Assembly (NCBI RefSeq): GCF_027595985.1
Contig: NC_073313.1
Location: 112,607,552-112,671,551 of the forward strand
Source of the DNA: Sorex araneus
Lineage: Eukaryota > Chordata > Mammalia > Eulipotyphla > Soricidae
Direction of reading: 5' to 3'
DNA: 64,000 nt
This document shows, piece by piece, positions 42,749 through 54,269 of the stretch. The notes under the pieces were generated by a model. It was not told where the DNA came from. It saw nothing but the letters and a program-made list of their open reading frames with translations, and made no database searches. Position 1 is the stretch's first letter. Each line of letters opens with the position of its first letter. Made by a program: the position numbers and the translations under genes.

Positions 42749-43945
42749 GCCCTTTGGATCCGGCTGCGGAGCGAGCATGATGGAAGAGCCCAAGGGAGCG
42801 CCCTTGGACTCCAGGCAGCCCACTGAACTAATTCCGGCATGGGACCAGAGACCCCACGGTGCGCTGAAACAGTGGGACCCGGGCATCCCCCAATTCTTTT
42901 AACCTCTCTCTCTCTCCACTCCTCCCTCCTGAGCACAGCGCAGGACTTCTCCATCTTATGAGCACCATAAAAGGGTAAAAGTTTGTAGTGATGTTATTTC
43001 TGGTTGTACTTTCCCTGGACTTTATATAGAAACCCAAAACCGCGCGGCCGCGGCAGCGGCCACGCGACCTAATGTCATCTTAGCATCAGCAATATGTAAT
43101 GGTTCGCTTTTAATGGGGCGGACTTTTGTGGGAGATCCTAACAAGAATAGTAAGTCTGTTGCTGAAATATTGAAGGCAATCAAAACGGTAGCCATCTCTC
43201 TAGACTAAACTAAGCTATATCCCCACACCAGCTGAGAAGAAATTTTCTTCTTTCTCGGGAAGAAACGCGGCGTATCGTCAACTACAGTGTGATGTCCATT
43301 AAGCAAACAGACCTGGTGGCGTGGGAATGGGATATAAGGGGAAAAATTATGTACATGGAACAGTGGGACGCTGGTGGAATCTCGAGCCGGAGCCGATACC
43401 AGCGCAAGACCTTCGGTTCCAGAAACTGCTTCCAGACACTCGACTAGTCTATCAACTAAGCCAGAGCCCCACGTCTGCTGATGACGGGAAATAACCATCC
43501 TTTTCGTTTTTGTTTTTTTTTTCCCCTTGTCAGGCAGCGTGGCGATTACTAAACAGGCGTGAACTCGGTGACGCGGGGCAAGGGGGAAAAAGAAAAGTTA
43601 TGTAACAAACAGCGGGACTGAATATCTCTATATTCTTAGCAGTGGAGAACTATCAAATGCCTCCTTGGCAATAGGACTGCTTTTCTTTTTTGGGGGAAAC
43701 CCCAACAACGGTAGTGAGTTGTGTGTTGAAACATGGAATGTAATCGAGATAAGGCATAAACGAAGTGAAACTTATCAAGTACAAGGGTGGGGACTGGGGA
43801 GGTGGGAGGGGGCGGCAGGTATACTGGGGGGGTTGGTGATGGAGGATGGGCACTGGTGAAGGGAAGGGTGTTTGAGAATTGTATAACCGACATAATCCTG
43901 AGAACTATGTAATCCTCCACATGGTGATTCAATAAAATTAAAAAA
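42749..43945 (+). mobile_element. 1.2-kb L1-tailed non-coding retroposon
   Basis: A complete insertion with a 17-bp perfect TSD. Only the last ~330 bp look like L1: the module with 'ATATCTCTATATTCTTAGCAGTGG' (about 43620-43720), the G-rich block, 'GGGCACTGGTGAAGGGAAGGG' and an A-rich end. The first ~850 bp are GC- and CpG-rich, share nothing recognisable with L1 ORFs, SOR or RTE, and have no sense ORF above 60 codons. The CpG content and exact TSD argue for a recent, L1-mediated event. It may be a structured non-coding parasite of L1 (comparable in logic to SVA or HAL1, not in sequence) or a retrocopy of a host non-coding RNA fused to an L1 tail. Confidence 0.8.
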
Positions 43946-43962
43946 AAAAAGAATCTCCTTTC
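43946..43962 (+). repeat. TSD of L1-tailed retroposon, right (17 bp)
   Basis: Identical to 42732-42748; the host old-L1 sequence continues ('CCCAAAATATAAATGC'). Confidence 0.9.
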
Positions 43963-44164
43963 CCCAAAATATAAATGCATATTCTTCTCCAGTGCATATG
44001 AAACATTCTATGAATAGGCCACATGCTGAAATATAAACAAGTTGTCCATGAAATTATAGAAGTACAAATCATAACAAATATCTTTTCAAGTACCATGATG
44101 GTAGACATAACATATAAAAATAAGTAAATCTAATAGATTACCCCACTTAAAGTAGTTTCAAAAA
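43963..44164 (+). pseudogene. Old L1 ORF2 endonuclease fragment
   Basis: 'CATATTCTTCTCCAGTGCATATGAAACATTC' corresponds to the FFSSAHGTF region (10279-10310) of ORF2. It is interrupted at about 44165. Confidence 0.65.
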
Positions 44165-44395
44165 ACATCAAACACTTCATCATCGTCGTCATCATCATCA
44201 TCATCATCATCATCATCACCCCGTTGATCATCAAATTTCTCGAGCAGTCTCAGTAATGTCTCCCTTCATCCTATCCATGAGATTTTAGAAGCCTCTCTCT
44301 ACTCGACCTTCCCAATAATGCCACATTGGTGGCTCTTTCAGGGTCAGGGGAATGAGACCCAGCTTCTTACTGGCTTTGGCATATGAATACACCAA
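44165..44395 (-). mobile_element. RTE-derived element, antisense, (GAT)n tail
   Basis: Left end is (CAT)n at about 44178-44217, i.e. a (GAT)n 3' tail on the minus strand; then the RTE 3' terminus ('TCGAGCAGTCTCAGTAATGTCTCC') and body ('GGGTCAGGGGAATGAGACC', 'GGCTTTGGCATATG'). 5'-truncated relative to 55207-55878, with which it shares the (GAT)n tail type. Confidence 0.8.
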
Positions 44396-44930
44396 ACACA
44401 TCAAATACATCAAACTCTTAGAAAATACAAAAATGTGATACTACATGCTGAAAAGTTTAGGCATCATTGAAGGAAAAAGAAAATGACACCAGAAAAAAAC
44501 AAGTTTCTCAAATTCTTGAATTCGAATGATTAATATTATTTTAACAGAAAAACAAAGCATTATAAAATTTCAATACTATTTCCATATAAATTCTAAAAGC
44601 ATTATTAGAGGACTCAAAAAAGCTCTACTAAAAGTTGTATGAAATAATAAACACACCATATAGTCAAAGTTACTCTGTCAAAAATTAAGATGAGAAGCAC
44701 TGCAATTCCTGACTATAAGTTATTTTTATAAATCTATAATCATCAAAATTGTTTGTTATTTGAATAAAGGTAGACTCCCAAAACAATGTAATAGAATTGA
44801 TAGCCCAGGGGAAAAATTCTTTTATAGCCATTTAATATTTTTAGAAAGATCTGAGTGCACGTATGAAGTGGAGCAAAATAACCTGTAACAAGTAAAATTC
44901 TATCAGCACTTCATATATCTTGAATATTAA
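44396..44930 (+). mobile_element. Old L1 ORF2 fragment
   Basis: Weak sense matches to mid ORF2; frameless. 'AAACAATGTAATAGAATTGATAGCCC' parallels the AWYWN...NR region. Confidence 0.45.
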
Positions 44931-46050
44931 TGTTTTGGGGGTGAGTTGTGGAGAAATAAATTTCTCAGTCTGTGAGTTGTCTTTGTATCCTGATCTTCAT
45001 TTCCTTTGAGTTACAGAAGCTTCTTAATTTATGTAGTTCCATTTGCTTATGTTTGTTTGCATCCATTTGCTTGGGTAATGGCATTTCATCATTAAAGATA
45101 ACTCTAGTTTCATCTCTTCCAGGACATCATCTTACAGATATTCGGAATGGTCCAGCATTTGACATACCATCAAATCGATAATTTGCACCATAATCAAAAG
45201 TTTATTCAAATTGCTAAATACCTTGTGAAGAGACCAGATAACATGAAAAGCATTGATTATAATATAGGCAGAACTCTTCATGATAAATCATGATGAAAAC
45301 TGTTGTCTGTGATTTAATTCCATTGGCACAGATTTAAAAAACAATGATAAACAAATGACAAGGGATGTGCTTACATTTCTTCCTGTCTTCCTTAATTTTT
45401 ATTAGAAGTGATCATCTTCTTTATAGAAGCGATTCACCTTTCTTGTTAAATGTATACACAGTTATTTGATTCTTTGAGGTCTATTTGTCCTTGGATTTTT
45501 AAAAACTTCCCTCTTTTCTATTGTGTTGTTTGCCTATAGGAATCATCACACAGATTTCTGTGTAATGGTTTTGTAGATTTTCATTACACTGCAAAAGTTA
45601 ATTGTTTCTAGAATTATTTTTTTCAGTCTTTAGGGTTTTCTAGTTAAGGTATAATTTCACCAGCTAATAGTGATAGTTCAACTATTTTCCCAATCTGAAT
45701 TCCATATTTCTTGCCTGATTGTTATGTCAAGGACTTCCAGTATTCTGTTAAATAATGTGGTGAGATTGGGCAACCATATGTTTTGCCTGATATTGGGTAG
45801 ATTTCTGTTTATCACCGTTAAGTATAATGTTAACTTGCAGCTTGTGATAAATGGCTTCAAATATATTGACTATAGCTCATTATATTCCCATTTTAGAGAG
45901 ACTTTATATGAATAGGTGTTGGATGATGTCAAAAGCTTTCTCTGTTGATGTATGTGGTATGTGTTTTCTTTTCATTTATATAATGTGTTATTTTATTGAC
46001 TTGTGTATACCATGCATCTAATGGATAAATCCTACTGGGCCATGATATAT
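44931..46050 (-). mobile_element. Old L1 ORF2 fragments, antisense
   Basis: 'TTACAGAAGCTTCTTAATTTATGTAGTTCC' (reverse of the region around 12740) and the frame 45678-45860 (NIRQNIWLPNLTTLFNRILEVLDITIRQ, a translation of the reverse RT landmark) place it in antisense ORF2. Confidence 0.6.
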
Positions 46051-46395
46051 TGCAATCTTCATTTTTAAATTTATTTTTATTGAACAACCAACCATGGGAT
46101 ACAGTTACAAAGCTTTTGTGATAGGGTTTTAGTCATACAATGTCCCAACACCAGTGTACATTTCCCACAAACAATATTCTCCATATCCCTCCTGCCATCC
46201 TCCCACCCAGCCTGCATCTATGGCAGGCACTTTTCTTCTCTCTCTCTCTCTCTTTCTCTCTCTCTAATTTTGGGCACTATAATTTGTAATACAGATACTA
46301 AGAGGCCATCATGTTTTGTGCTTTACCCACTTTCAGCACATATCTCCCATTCAGAGTGATCCCTTCCAACCATCATTGTCATAATGGTCCATTCT
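46051..46395 (-). mobile_element. 5'-truncated L1 3' UTR, antisense
   Basis: Minus-strand L1 3' UTR: 'TTTATTTTTATTGAACAACCAACCATGGGATACAG' and 'CCCACCCAGCCTGCATCTATGGC', with a CT-rich tract at 46236-46266 and no ORF2. Confidence 0.7.
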
Positions 46396-47490
46396 TCTCC
46401 CAAAAAGAAGGTAACAATAGTAATGATGCTGATTGATTTAATTAAAAGCTTAACTTAGCATTAAATAAATCTATAAAAATTGATAAAATATAGTAGTTCA
46501 ATTTTAAAATGCTACAGTATAGGACTGAAATAATGATAGATTGTAGATTAAATCATTGAATACATAATAGATCAAATCATTGGAAATGGACAAAAAAGAA
46601 AAGAAAATTTAAAATTTATAAAAATAAGAGATTTTTTTGTATCCCTTAGTGGCATAGTATGAAGACACAATATTTGCTTCCCAGGAGTTTCAGAAAGAAA
46701 ATAAAGGAAGAAAGGTAAGAATTCTTGGTTGAATAATAGCGTATAGCTTTCAAAATCTCAGGAAGAAAACTAGATTAATATAGAGGACAGCAGAGGAAAT
46801 GATGTTTAATGAATCAGTTCATAAAATATGATCAAGAGGAAAATATTTTCATGATATCTTCATTGCATAACTTACTACAATATTTAGAATATGGAAAAAC
46901 CCCAGGTATCCAAAGACATATGAGTTAATAAAAGTTTGGTAGATACACTCTATGGAATAGTATGAAGTTACAATAGGTGAGATGAAATCATGAAATCCAC
47001 TGTAACTTGTATGGAAATAGATAATATGTTAATTGAACTAAACCAGATGGACAAATAATGCCAAATAGTCTCAATTCTCTGCAGTATAAGTGGGTAAGGG
47101 AATGTTAGCTATCAAAGAGCAGAAACGTAGATTACCTTGGATCCTAGATCACAGAAATGATAACAGAAAAAAAAAGAAATTGAGAGACAGGTAGAAGTGG
47201 ATGGAAGTAACAGGGTCAGAGGTCAGGGACTTGGGCATATCAGTTGTGTAGAGGTGAGGTGTGTGTGAATATAGATATGCATGATTATATAGATGATAGA
47301 GATATATAATTGATGTAGACATATAAACCACAGAACTAAGGTCATTGTAATCATGACATCCAATCTAGCATAACAAAGTTATAAAAAGAAGCATTTCATG
47401 TGGTGGGCTGCAGACTGGGAGAGAACCTGAAGACATTGGTGAAGGCGAGTTGACACTGATGGTGGGATTGGTGTTCTGTCTAAATCTAAG
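46396..47490 (+). mobile_element. Old L1 3' end
   Basis: From about 46850 the ORF2 end is recognisable ('TATGGAATAGTATGAAGTTACAATAGG'), followed by an old-type 3' UTR ending 'TGAAGGCGAGTTGACACTGATGGTGGG' and 'TTCTGTCTAAATCTAAG'. The first ~450 bp are poorly matched. Confidence 0.55.
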
Positions 47491-47784
47491 TGTTGGCACC
47501 TTCAATTTCCATCCAGCAGGGGTCAGTCACAGAGAAGGAAACAAACCTATAAAAAGACAAAAACAAAACAATTGCCCAACCTTTACTATTGTCTAGGCAG
47601 CCATCAGTGAGGTCACAGGCTGACCATTTATTCAATACAATATTGCTCCCCCTTCTTACTACCATCATCTAAGTTAACAGAGACATAAAGACAGTGAGTA
47701 AGCACATCAAATTTAATTGGAACATGGATAACAGAGGCTGGGCTATTTCACATAGCCAATCAACAGGCACCCTGAAAGTATAGA
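47491..47784. other. Unassigned interval
   Basis: No repeat or gene recognised. The right edge is the left flank of the insertion at 47804. Confidence 0.35.
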
Positions 47785-48143
47785 ATAAAGTCATGTGAAT
47801 TTCTTTTTTCTTTTTAATTTAATTTAATTTAATTTGTATAAAGTTGGTTCACAGTAATTTATTACATTTACTATTTGACATCAATCCCACCACCATTACA
47901 CTTTCCCACCACCATACCTTGAATTTTTCTACCCCAAACCTGTAACCCTGCCTCCAAAGCAGAAAAGAAATAATTTAGTTTGTATTGCTTCTTTTGGATA
48001 TTCCGCTAAAAATTCTCCAAAAATTTCCTTAAAGGAAAGTGTGCAAAGATTGTTGTATTTCACCCTGGAGCTATTAAGCCCTTCTATAAGAGATTGCTGA
48101 AATGTTGTTAAAGGTTCAGCCATGTGTACATTTATGTGTGTGT

Positions 48144-48218
<75 letters not shown>

Positions 48219-48458
48219 CACATATATGTGTTTCGCCCTGAGACTACTTGCCTTCTACTTTAAATCCCATCAAATGTTATGTGTTACTACTCTTGGTACA
48301 TCAGTGGTGTAAAATATGAGATGTCATGCGGCTGCAAATGTGGCCATGCACTCCAGGAATTCTAAAATTAAAACTACAGTTATACAGCATATCCACTAGG
48401 GGCAAGGCTCTTCAAAGCCTTTGGAGAGTGGTCGTGAGCATAAAGTCATGTCAATTTC
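47785..48458 (-). mobile_element. L1-tailed non-coding element, antisense, with TSD
   Basis: ATAAAGTCATGTGAATTTC at 47785-47803 and the same with one change at 48440-48458 form a 19-bp TSD. On the minus strand the 636-bp insert ends in (TTAAA)n-rich A tail (47814-47840 on plus) preceded by an L1-like 'GGTGGTGGGA..GTGTAATGGTGG' end. Its 5' part (about 48300-48400) carries the module shared with 925-1130 and 4380-4500 ('AGAATTCC...GCAGCCGCATGACATCTCAT'). A (CA)n/(TA)n microsatellite grew inside it. Confidence 0.65.
48144..48216. repeat. (CA)n followed by (TA)n microsatellite
   Basis: A near-perfect CA run of about 17 units (to 48180), then a TA run of about 17 units to about 48214. Spurious HTHTHT/IYIYIY and VCVCVC frames arise from it. 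Confidence 0.95.
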
Positions 48459-48720
48459 CTATTTTATTTTTGCTTATAGAACCCTCTATATCCCAAAGAC
48501 GATAAATGTTTTCCTTCTACTCTATTTTAGCCTCAATTTTGCTGACGCTGTAATTTTTTTATTGTTTCCTAGGAGCATCAAAGAAACCTTTTATTGCTTA
48601 GTGTACTATCCCAACCCTGTTGTTGTTAAATTATGACTTTCACAAACAGTGTTTGAACATTGTATACCTGAAACTCTATTATGAGCAGCTTTGTAAATCA
48701 CATTGTCTTAATTAAAATTA
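48459..48720 (+). mobile_element. L1-like 3' terminus and flank
   Basis: About 48640-48720 is an L1-like 3' end ('GTTTGAACATTGTATACCTGAAAC' to 'CTTAATTAAAATTAAAAG'). The preceding ~180 bp are not identified. Confidence 0.45.
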
Positions 48721-49779
48721 AAAGTGAAAGAAACATAAGCAATCAGACATTATCAAAAGACACATATTTATATAATGGGAGTTTAAAAAAAGAGAAAAGA
48801 GAAAATATAATTATTAATTGGTTGAGGAAATATAGATACGAATGTCCCCCATCTGAATAAGTAGATGCACACCCAGATCTAGGATGTGGAATGAAACCCC
48901 AACAAAATTAACACAATAGATAAGCACAAAATTCAAAATTTCAAGGGTCAGGGACATTTCCAAAACATTAAGATAAAAGCAAAAACTCATAAGTAATAAG
49001 GTTCTCATAAAACTCACAGTAGTTGAATAGTCTCATAAAACTCAAGCAAAAAATATAGGCTAGAAGATAATGGTGATATATGCAGAGTTATTAAAAAATA
49101 ACAAACCTATGAGCAAGAATATGATATCCATCTAGGTCATCACTCAGACTAAAACAAAATATCAAAACTGTCACTGTATATTTGAGACTCTCAGTAGATG
49201 CCACACTCAACCATATGTTCAAACACAACTACTGTGTTGATATTACATACCCTTTATCAGAAACAATGAACTTGTTCACATTTGTGAAATTGTGCACCCA
49301 AACCCATAACCTCAAATGGATCATAATTAAAGCATTGGCTAAATCTGAGTTAGGGACAGTCCACAATTCAGCAGGTCAGTACTTCTCCCAGCAGCATTAA
49401 GGACAGTTAATGTCTTTCTTCCAAAGGAGGATGACAAGGATGGGAGAGATGGGAGGAAACTAAGGAGACAGAAATTAAGTGGAAAAATATGGACTTTTAG
49501 AGTCTAAAGGGGACAATTGAGAGGCAACGGTATAATCTTCCCCCTTAAATAAGGTATATAGTTGAGCTGTATATACTTATTTTAATAGTACAAGATGTTG
49601 ATCGATGATCACTGAAATATGGTTAGGTAATTTATTAATATCTATTTACTGCTCTATTTTTGCACACACACAAAAATCCCTTTAAAACAAAAAATAAGTT
49701 AATGGAAGTAATGACTATTAAAAGTTCTCTCTGAGAAACACTGCATCGTTCTCTAAAAAAAAGCAGAAAAAAAGACATG
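48721..49779. other. Unassigned, probably very old L1 and unique DNA
   Basis: A-rich, no open frames above 72 codons, no family recognised with confidence. Confidence 0.3.
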
Positions 49780-49794
49780 GTGAGATTTGAAAAA
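49780..49794 (+). repeat. TSD of RTE copy B, left (15 bp)
   Basis: GTGAGATTTGAAAAA, repeated exactly at 50903-50917. Confidence 0.88.
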
Positions 49795-50902
49795 ATCTTC
49801 AGTTGAGATAGAAGAGGTCATCAAAACCCTAGACAAACAGGGCATTCAAACTCAATACATCAAGACGCTCCGAGAGCTGTATTACAGATTAACCACCAGG
49901 ATCTCACCATTCTACAAGGAAGTGATCATCGATGTAAAGACAGGAGTTCCACAGGGTGATACCATTTCACCGAAACTCTTCAGTGCCACCTTCGAGAATA
50001 TCATTCGACTACTGGAATGGGAAGAAATGGGAGTGAAGATAGACGGTCGGCAACTACACCACCTCCGCTTCACTGATGACACCATCGTAATAACACCAAA
50101 CATTAGCCAAGTGGCACAAATGCTGCCAACTTTGACCGAGAATGTGGAAAGGTCAGACTGCAGCTGCATCCCATCAAGACAATGTTCATGAAAAACGAAC
50201 TAGTCCCTGATAGTCTATTTGCTCTCAATGGAACAAACATCTCTGAATGCAGCAGTTATGTGTACCTGGGTCGAGAACTCAACATGAGGAATGACTTGGC
50301 GCCAGGACTGCGCAGGAGGAAGAGAGCAATGTGGAACTCCTTCAACACCATCAAAGAAGTGGTTAAGAGGATGAAGAACCTCTGGCTCCGGGCACATCTT
50401 TTCGTCTCCACCATTCTTCCTGCACTAACATATTCCTCAGAGACCTGGGCCCTCCGAAAACAGGATGAGAATGCTATTTGTGTATCCCAAAGAGGAATGG
50501 AAAGAGCTATGCTCGGAGTATCATGTTTCACTCAAGTGAGAGAAGGAATCCGGAGTTCTGACCTTTGTGATGATCAAGAATCAGGGACGCTGTCTCATTT
50601 GCCAAGGCGTCAAAAATCAGATGGGCTGGACATGTAATTCGATTTAGAGATGACCACTGGACTAGAGCTGTTACCAACTGGATTCCACAGGACATCAAAC
50701 GACCGCGTGACCGCACACCAACGAGATGGTCAGACTTCTTCGTCAAAACACTGAATGAACGATTTGAGGCTCTTCCTGTTACTAGAGTGAGCAGATATCA
50801 TTGGGCTACACTAGCACTCGACAGGGACAAATGGAGATGTTACTGGCGCTCTCTTGAGCAAATCGAAGATCAACAGGATGACAAGTAATATAAGTGATAC
50901 AA
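49795..50902 (+). pseudogene. RTE/BovB-like LINE copy B, 5'-truncated, complete 3' end
   Basis: The RT part from motif B/C onward. Frame 49787-50191: FYKEVIIDVKTGVPQGDTISPKLFSATFENI, and LRFTDDTIVI in place of FADD (A to T in the first position). Frame 50182-50637: YLGRELNMRND...RRRKRAMWNSF..., ETWALRKQDENAI..QRGMERAMLGVS, the post-RT region typical of RTE. At least two frameshifts. The 3' terminus 'GACAGGGACAAATGGAGATGTTACTGGCGC...TCGAAGATCAACAGGATGACAAG' defines the genuine LINE 3' end and shows which part the non-autonomous elements copy. The tail is AT/GATACA-like, not poly(A). Confidence 0.9.
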
Positions 50903-50917
50903 GTGAGATTTGAAAAA
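50903..50917 (+). repeat. TSD of RTE copy B, right (15 bp)
   Basis: Identical to 49780-49794. Confidence 0.88.
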
Positions 50918-50952
50918 GTGAAAAATAATGAGTGATTAAGAATGAACTTGAG

Positions 50953-51126
50953 GGGCTGGAGTGATAGCACAGCGGGTAGGGCGTTTGCCTTGCACGCGGC
51001 CAACCCGGGTTCGAATCCCAGCATCCCATATGGTCCCCTGAGCACCGCCAGGGGTAATTCCTGAGTGCAGAGCCAGGAGTAACCCCTGTGCATCGCCAGG
51101 TGTGACCCAAAAAAGCAAAAAAAAAA
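50953..51126 (+). mobile_element. SOR-type SINE, full length, with 12-bp TSD
   Basis: Near-consensus copy: A box TAGCACAGCGG at 50965-50975, B box GGTTCGAATCC at 51008-51018, body to 'GTGTGACCCAAAAAAGC' and an A tail. TSD AATGAACTTGAG at 50941-50952 and 51127-51138. It is the cleanest SINE in the window and a good family reference. Confidence 0.94.
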
Positions 51127-51138
51127 AATGAACTTGAG

Positions 51139-51911
51139 ACTTTCTTGTCTTCAATCTCAAATGGGATGTAAACTTAAAACCTTTGAGATAAAATCCATGG
51201 TAATCTCCAAACAAAATAGAAAAAAACAAAAGAATCAAATTAGCGCAATCATTACACAACAGAGAATTATGAAAGTGCAAGTGGAGAAAATAAAGCATGT
51301 TGAGCGTAACAAATAGTCTATAGAATGATAACAATAAATTCATTTAAGTTACTAATTTCTATAATATAATGTCCTGAATTTACCAATCAAAAGACACTAG
51401 AAGATTGAATGGGTCAAGGAACACAAAAGGTTTCCCACTTTCAGGAGATTCACTTCACTTCATTGATAATCATATCAAGTGTATTTTCAGATCATAATTC
51501 TATATAGGTTGTAATTAGTTATACAAATAAACCCGGGGAAACTCAAACATATGAATACTAATTAGTATCAGAATGAATAACTATAAAGTCAAGGAAGAAA
51601 TCAAAGAATCAAAAATTCCTCAAACAAATGAGAACAAAGATGCAAGCTCTTTAAGTATACAGAACACAGCAAAGACACTAAGAAGAAAGTTTGGAACACT
51701 AAAAACTTGTGGTAGGACACAAGAATAAATAAATGAATCATTGACTATCGCATCTAAAGTAACAGAAAAAGGAATGAATGAATTAAACCCAATGTTAGGA
51801 GAAGGAAGAGAATCATAATACTTAAGAAAAATAAATAAAATAGAAAATTAAGAAAACTGTAAAGTCAATGAAACCAAGAAGTGTTCCTTTGATCAGAACA
51901 ATGAAGTATTA
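51139..51911 (+). mobile_element. Old L1 ORF2 (endonuclease region)
   Basis: 'GACACTAGAAGATTGAATGGGTCAAGG' and 'TTTTCAGATCATAATTCTATATAGG' follow old ORF2 order; frameless. Confidence 0.6.
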
Positions 51912-52146
51912 AAATTAAACTGTCACTGTCACTGTCACTATCATCGATTTGCTTGAGTGGGCACTAGTAATGTCTCCATTGTGAGACTTGTTGTTACTGT
52001 TTTTGGCATATCGAATACTCTATGGGTAGCCTGACAGGCTCTGCCATGCGGGCAAAATACTCTTGGTAGCTTGTTGGGCTCTCCGAGAGGGGTGGAGGAA
52101 TTGAACCCACGTCGGCCGCTGCAAAGTGAACGCCCTGAAATTAAAC
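51912..52146 (-). mobile_element. tRNA-headed, RTE-tailed SINE, antisense, with TSD
   Basis: AAATTAAAC flanks at 51912-51920 and 52138-52146. Left end TGTCACTGTCACTGTCACT is the reverse of a (GTGACA)n tail; then the RTE 3' terminus ('TGGGCACTAGTAATGTCTCC'), body ('TTGGCATATCGAATACTC') and at right the tRNA-like B-box region ('GAATTGAACCCACGTCGGCCGC'). The A-box part is truncated. Confidence 0.82.
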
Positions 52147-53336
52147 AGACACTTTAATTCATATAGTAAAATTGAGAGTGTATAAGTAAATTCTCAGATA
52201 TATGATTACTGAATTTATGACAAAGAGGCCAAAAACATAAAATCAAAAGGAAACGTCTTCAATAAGTGATGCTAAGAAAACTGGTTATCCATGTGTGAAA
52301 TACTTAAATTAAATCATTACCATACACTATGCACAAAACTCAAAATGAAATAAATACAGTTGTGTCATACCCAGTGAAAAGATTGGCAAAACACTCAATG
52401 ATAAAGACTTCCACTTTCAATTTGCCTGTTGTCTTTTAATTCCCTTGGCAAAGAGAATAGATGCAGCAATAAACAAGATTATATCACAGAAAATCTTCAC
52501 TACAGAAGAAACTATATTGCTAAAATAAAAATACATCTTTCTGAATGCAAGAAAATGTTTGCTCACTCTTTAATTGACAAATGACTAGTATCCAAATACA
52601 TAAACCACGCACATAACTCAACTAAGAAATAAAACATAAAAATAGGAAGAAAATAATATTAGATATTTCTCTAAAGATGGTATATTGAAGGCTAACACAC
52701 ACATCAGAAAATGCATATTGTCACTGATTATTGCGAAAAGGAAAATCAAAAGACCATAGAAACAACATCTCATACCAAAGTGTGGCCTATATCAAAAAAA
52801 CTGCAAGAACTAACAAGGATATGGACGAAAGGAAATTCACTGATTATTGATGAGAATGTAAGTATATAAACCAGTCCAGCATCTATGCAAATCTATATAG
52901 TGATTTCCCAAATAATTAACTATTATATGGTCCTATAATTTAGCTTATCTTTCTTAGTAAAACAAAAGCATTAAATTAAAGATATATGCAAACTCAAAGG
53001 CTAACAGCTTGAATAATAGATCAATTAATAATGAAACACATTTGATCTCCAGCTATACATTTAAGTTTGATGTTCTGCACACATAGAAGATGGTCTTTTC
53101 CCTTTAACATTAAGGATTACCAATACAGAGCAGTTATAACGTGACAGTTATCTGCATGTCCCTAATGGTGGCATACTGAGGACTTTCCATAAGTCAAACT
53201 TGACTTGACTTTCACAACTTCAAATAAATATGGCAATGTCTTGGAGCCATAAAATATATTGAGAGAATGTTGGTTGGCAACTAGGAGTAAGTGCATTTGG
53301 TGTGTAAGCAGCATGCAATTTCAAATTACTTGTGAC
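52147..53336 (+). pseudogene. Old L1 ORF2 C-terminal region
   Basis: Sense old ORF2: 'TACACTATGCACAAAACTCAAAATG' ([10 protein letters not shown] region), then 'TTTGCTCACTCTTTAATTGAC' and later blocks to 53000; frameless. Confidence 0.65.
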
Positions 53337-53526
53337 TTCAGGAATAATCTTATTTTTTTTTACAGACTTACAACTTTTTGTACTTCTGTTTCAGTCATAC
53401 AGTGATTGAGTACCCATCCCTCCACCAGTGCCCATTCTCCACCACCAATGAATCCAGTATCTCTCCCACCCCCAATCCCATTTCCCCCCCACCCCACCCC
53501 GCCTCTGTGGCAAGGCATTCCAATTT

Positions 53527-53578
<52 letters not shown>

Positions 53579-53754
53579 TTTGGGTATTGTGGTTTACAAC
53601 AGGGGCATTGTGTCTCTCTCCTTTTGACTCATTTCACTTAGCGTGATACTTTCTATGTTGATCTATTTATATGCAAAGTTCATGAGTTCATCTTTTCTAA
53701 CAGCAGCATAGTATTCCATTGTGTAGCTGTACCAAAGTTTCAGGATGAATCTTA
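53337..53754 (-). mobile_element. 5'-truncated L1 with internal deletion and TSD
   Basis: TTCAGGAATAATCTTA (53337-53352) and TTCAGGATGAATCTTA (53739-53754) form a 16-bp TSD with two changes. Between them, on the minus strand, is L1 ORF2 end plus 3' UTR, but ~230 bp spanning the ORF2 stop region and part of the 3' UTR are missing at about 53607 compared with the copy at 26390-26640. Confidence 0.78.
53529..53577. repeat. (TC)n microsatellite in L1 3' UTR
   Basis: About 24 TC units, expanded from the short 'TCTCTCTCTC' present at the same place in the L1 3' UTR at 26361-26370. Confidence 0.93.
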
Positions 53755-53847
53755 AACTGACTCTATATATACTTTATTTATGCATGATGATCATAAGTGT
53801 ACATCAAGTCTCAATGAATCAACAATTTACTTATTTACTTTTTATAC

Positions 53848-54066
53848 CATGTGAAGCGCCTGACCCAGATTCAATCCCTCCATCCTTCTCAGAGAGCCCG
53901 GCAAGCTACCGAGAGTATTTTGCCTGCACAGCAGAACCTTACAAGCTACCCCTGGCGTATTTGATATGACAAAAACTGTAACAAGTCTCACAATGGAGAC
54001 AGTACTGGTACCTGCTCGAGCAAATCGATGAGTAACGGGATGACAGTGACAGTGACCGTGATGTAC
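53848..54066 (+). mobile_element. RTE-tailed SINE, sense, 5'-truncated
   Basis: 'GACCCAGATTCAATCCCTCCATCC' is the tRNA B-box side; then 'GGCAAGCTACCGAGAGTATTTTGCC', 'GGCGTATTTGATATGACAAAAACTGTAAC', RTE 3' terminus 'GGTACCTGCTCGAGCAAATCGATGAGTAACGGGATGACAGTGACAG'. Confidence 0.8.
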
Positions 54067-54269
54067 CAACTGAATACTTATATAATTACATAACTAAGAC
54101 CAATAATAAGGCATTCCATATCTATGAATAAAATGACTTCTTGTGGAAGTCCTGGAATTGCCTTTCAAAGTCTCCTTTAGGTAGTTTTAATGAACTATTA
54201 AATATAACACAGAATTGGAAAATACATAGCTTTATAATTTTAATATTCTTTCCACAAAAAAAATGTTTA
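54067..54269. other. Short unassigned interval
   Basis: AT-rich; 'AATATAACACAGAATTGG' may be old L1. Nothing supported. Confidence 0.3.

Noticed and set aside
47929-48312. VCVCV and HTHTH/IYIYI repeat peptides
   Set aside because: Translation of the (CA)n/(TA)n microsatellite.
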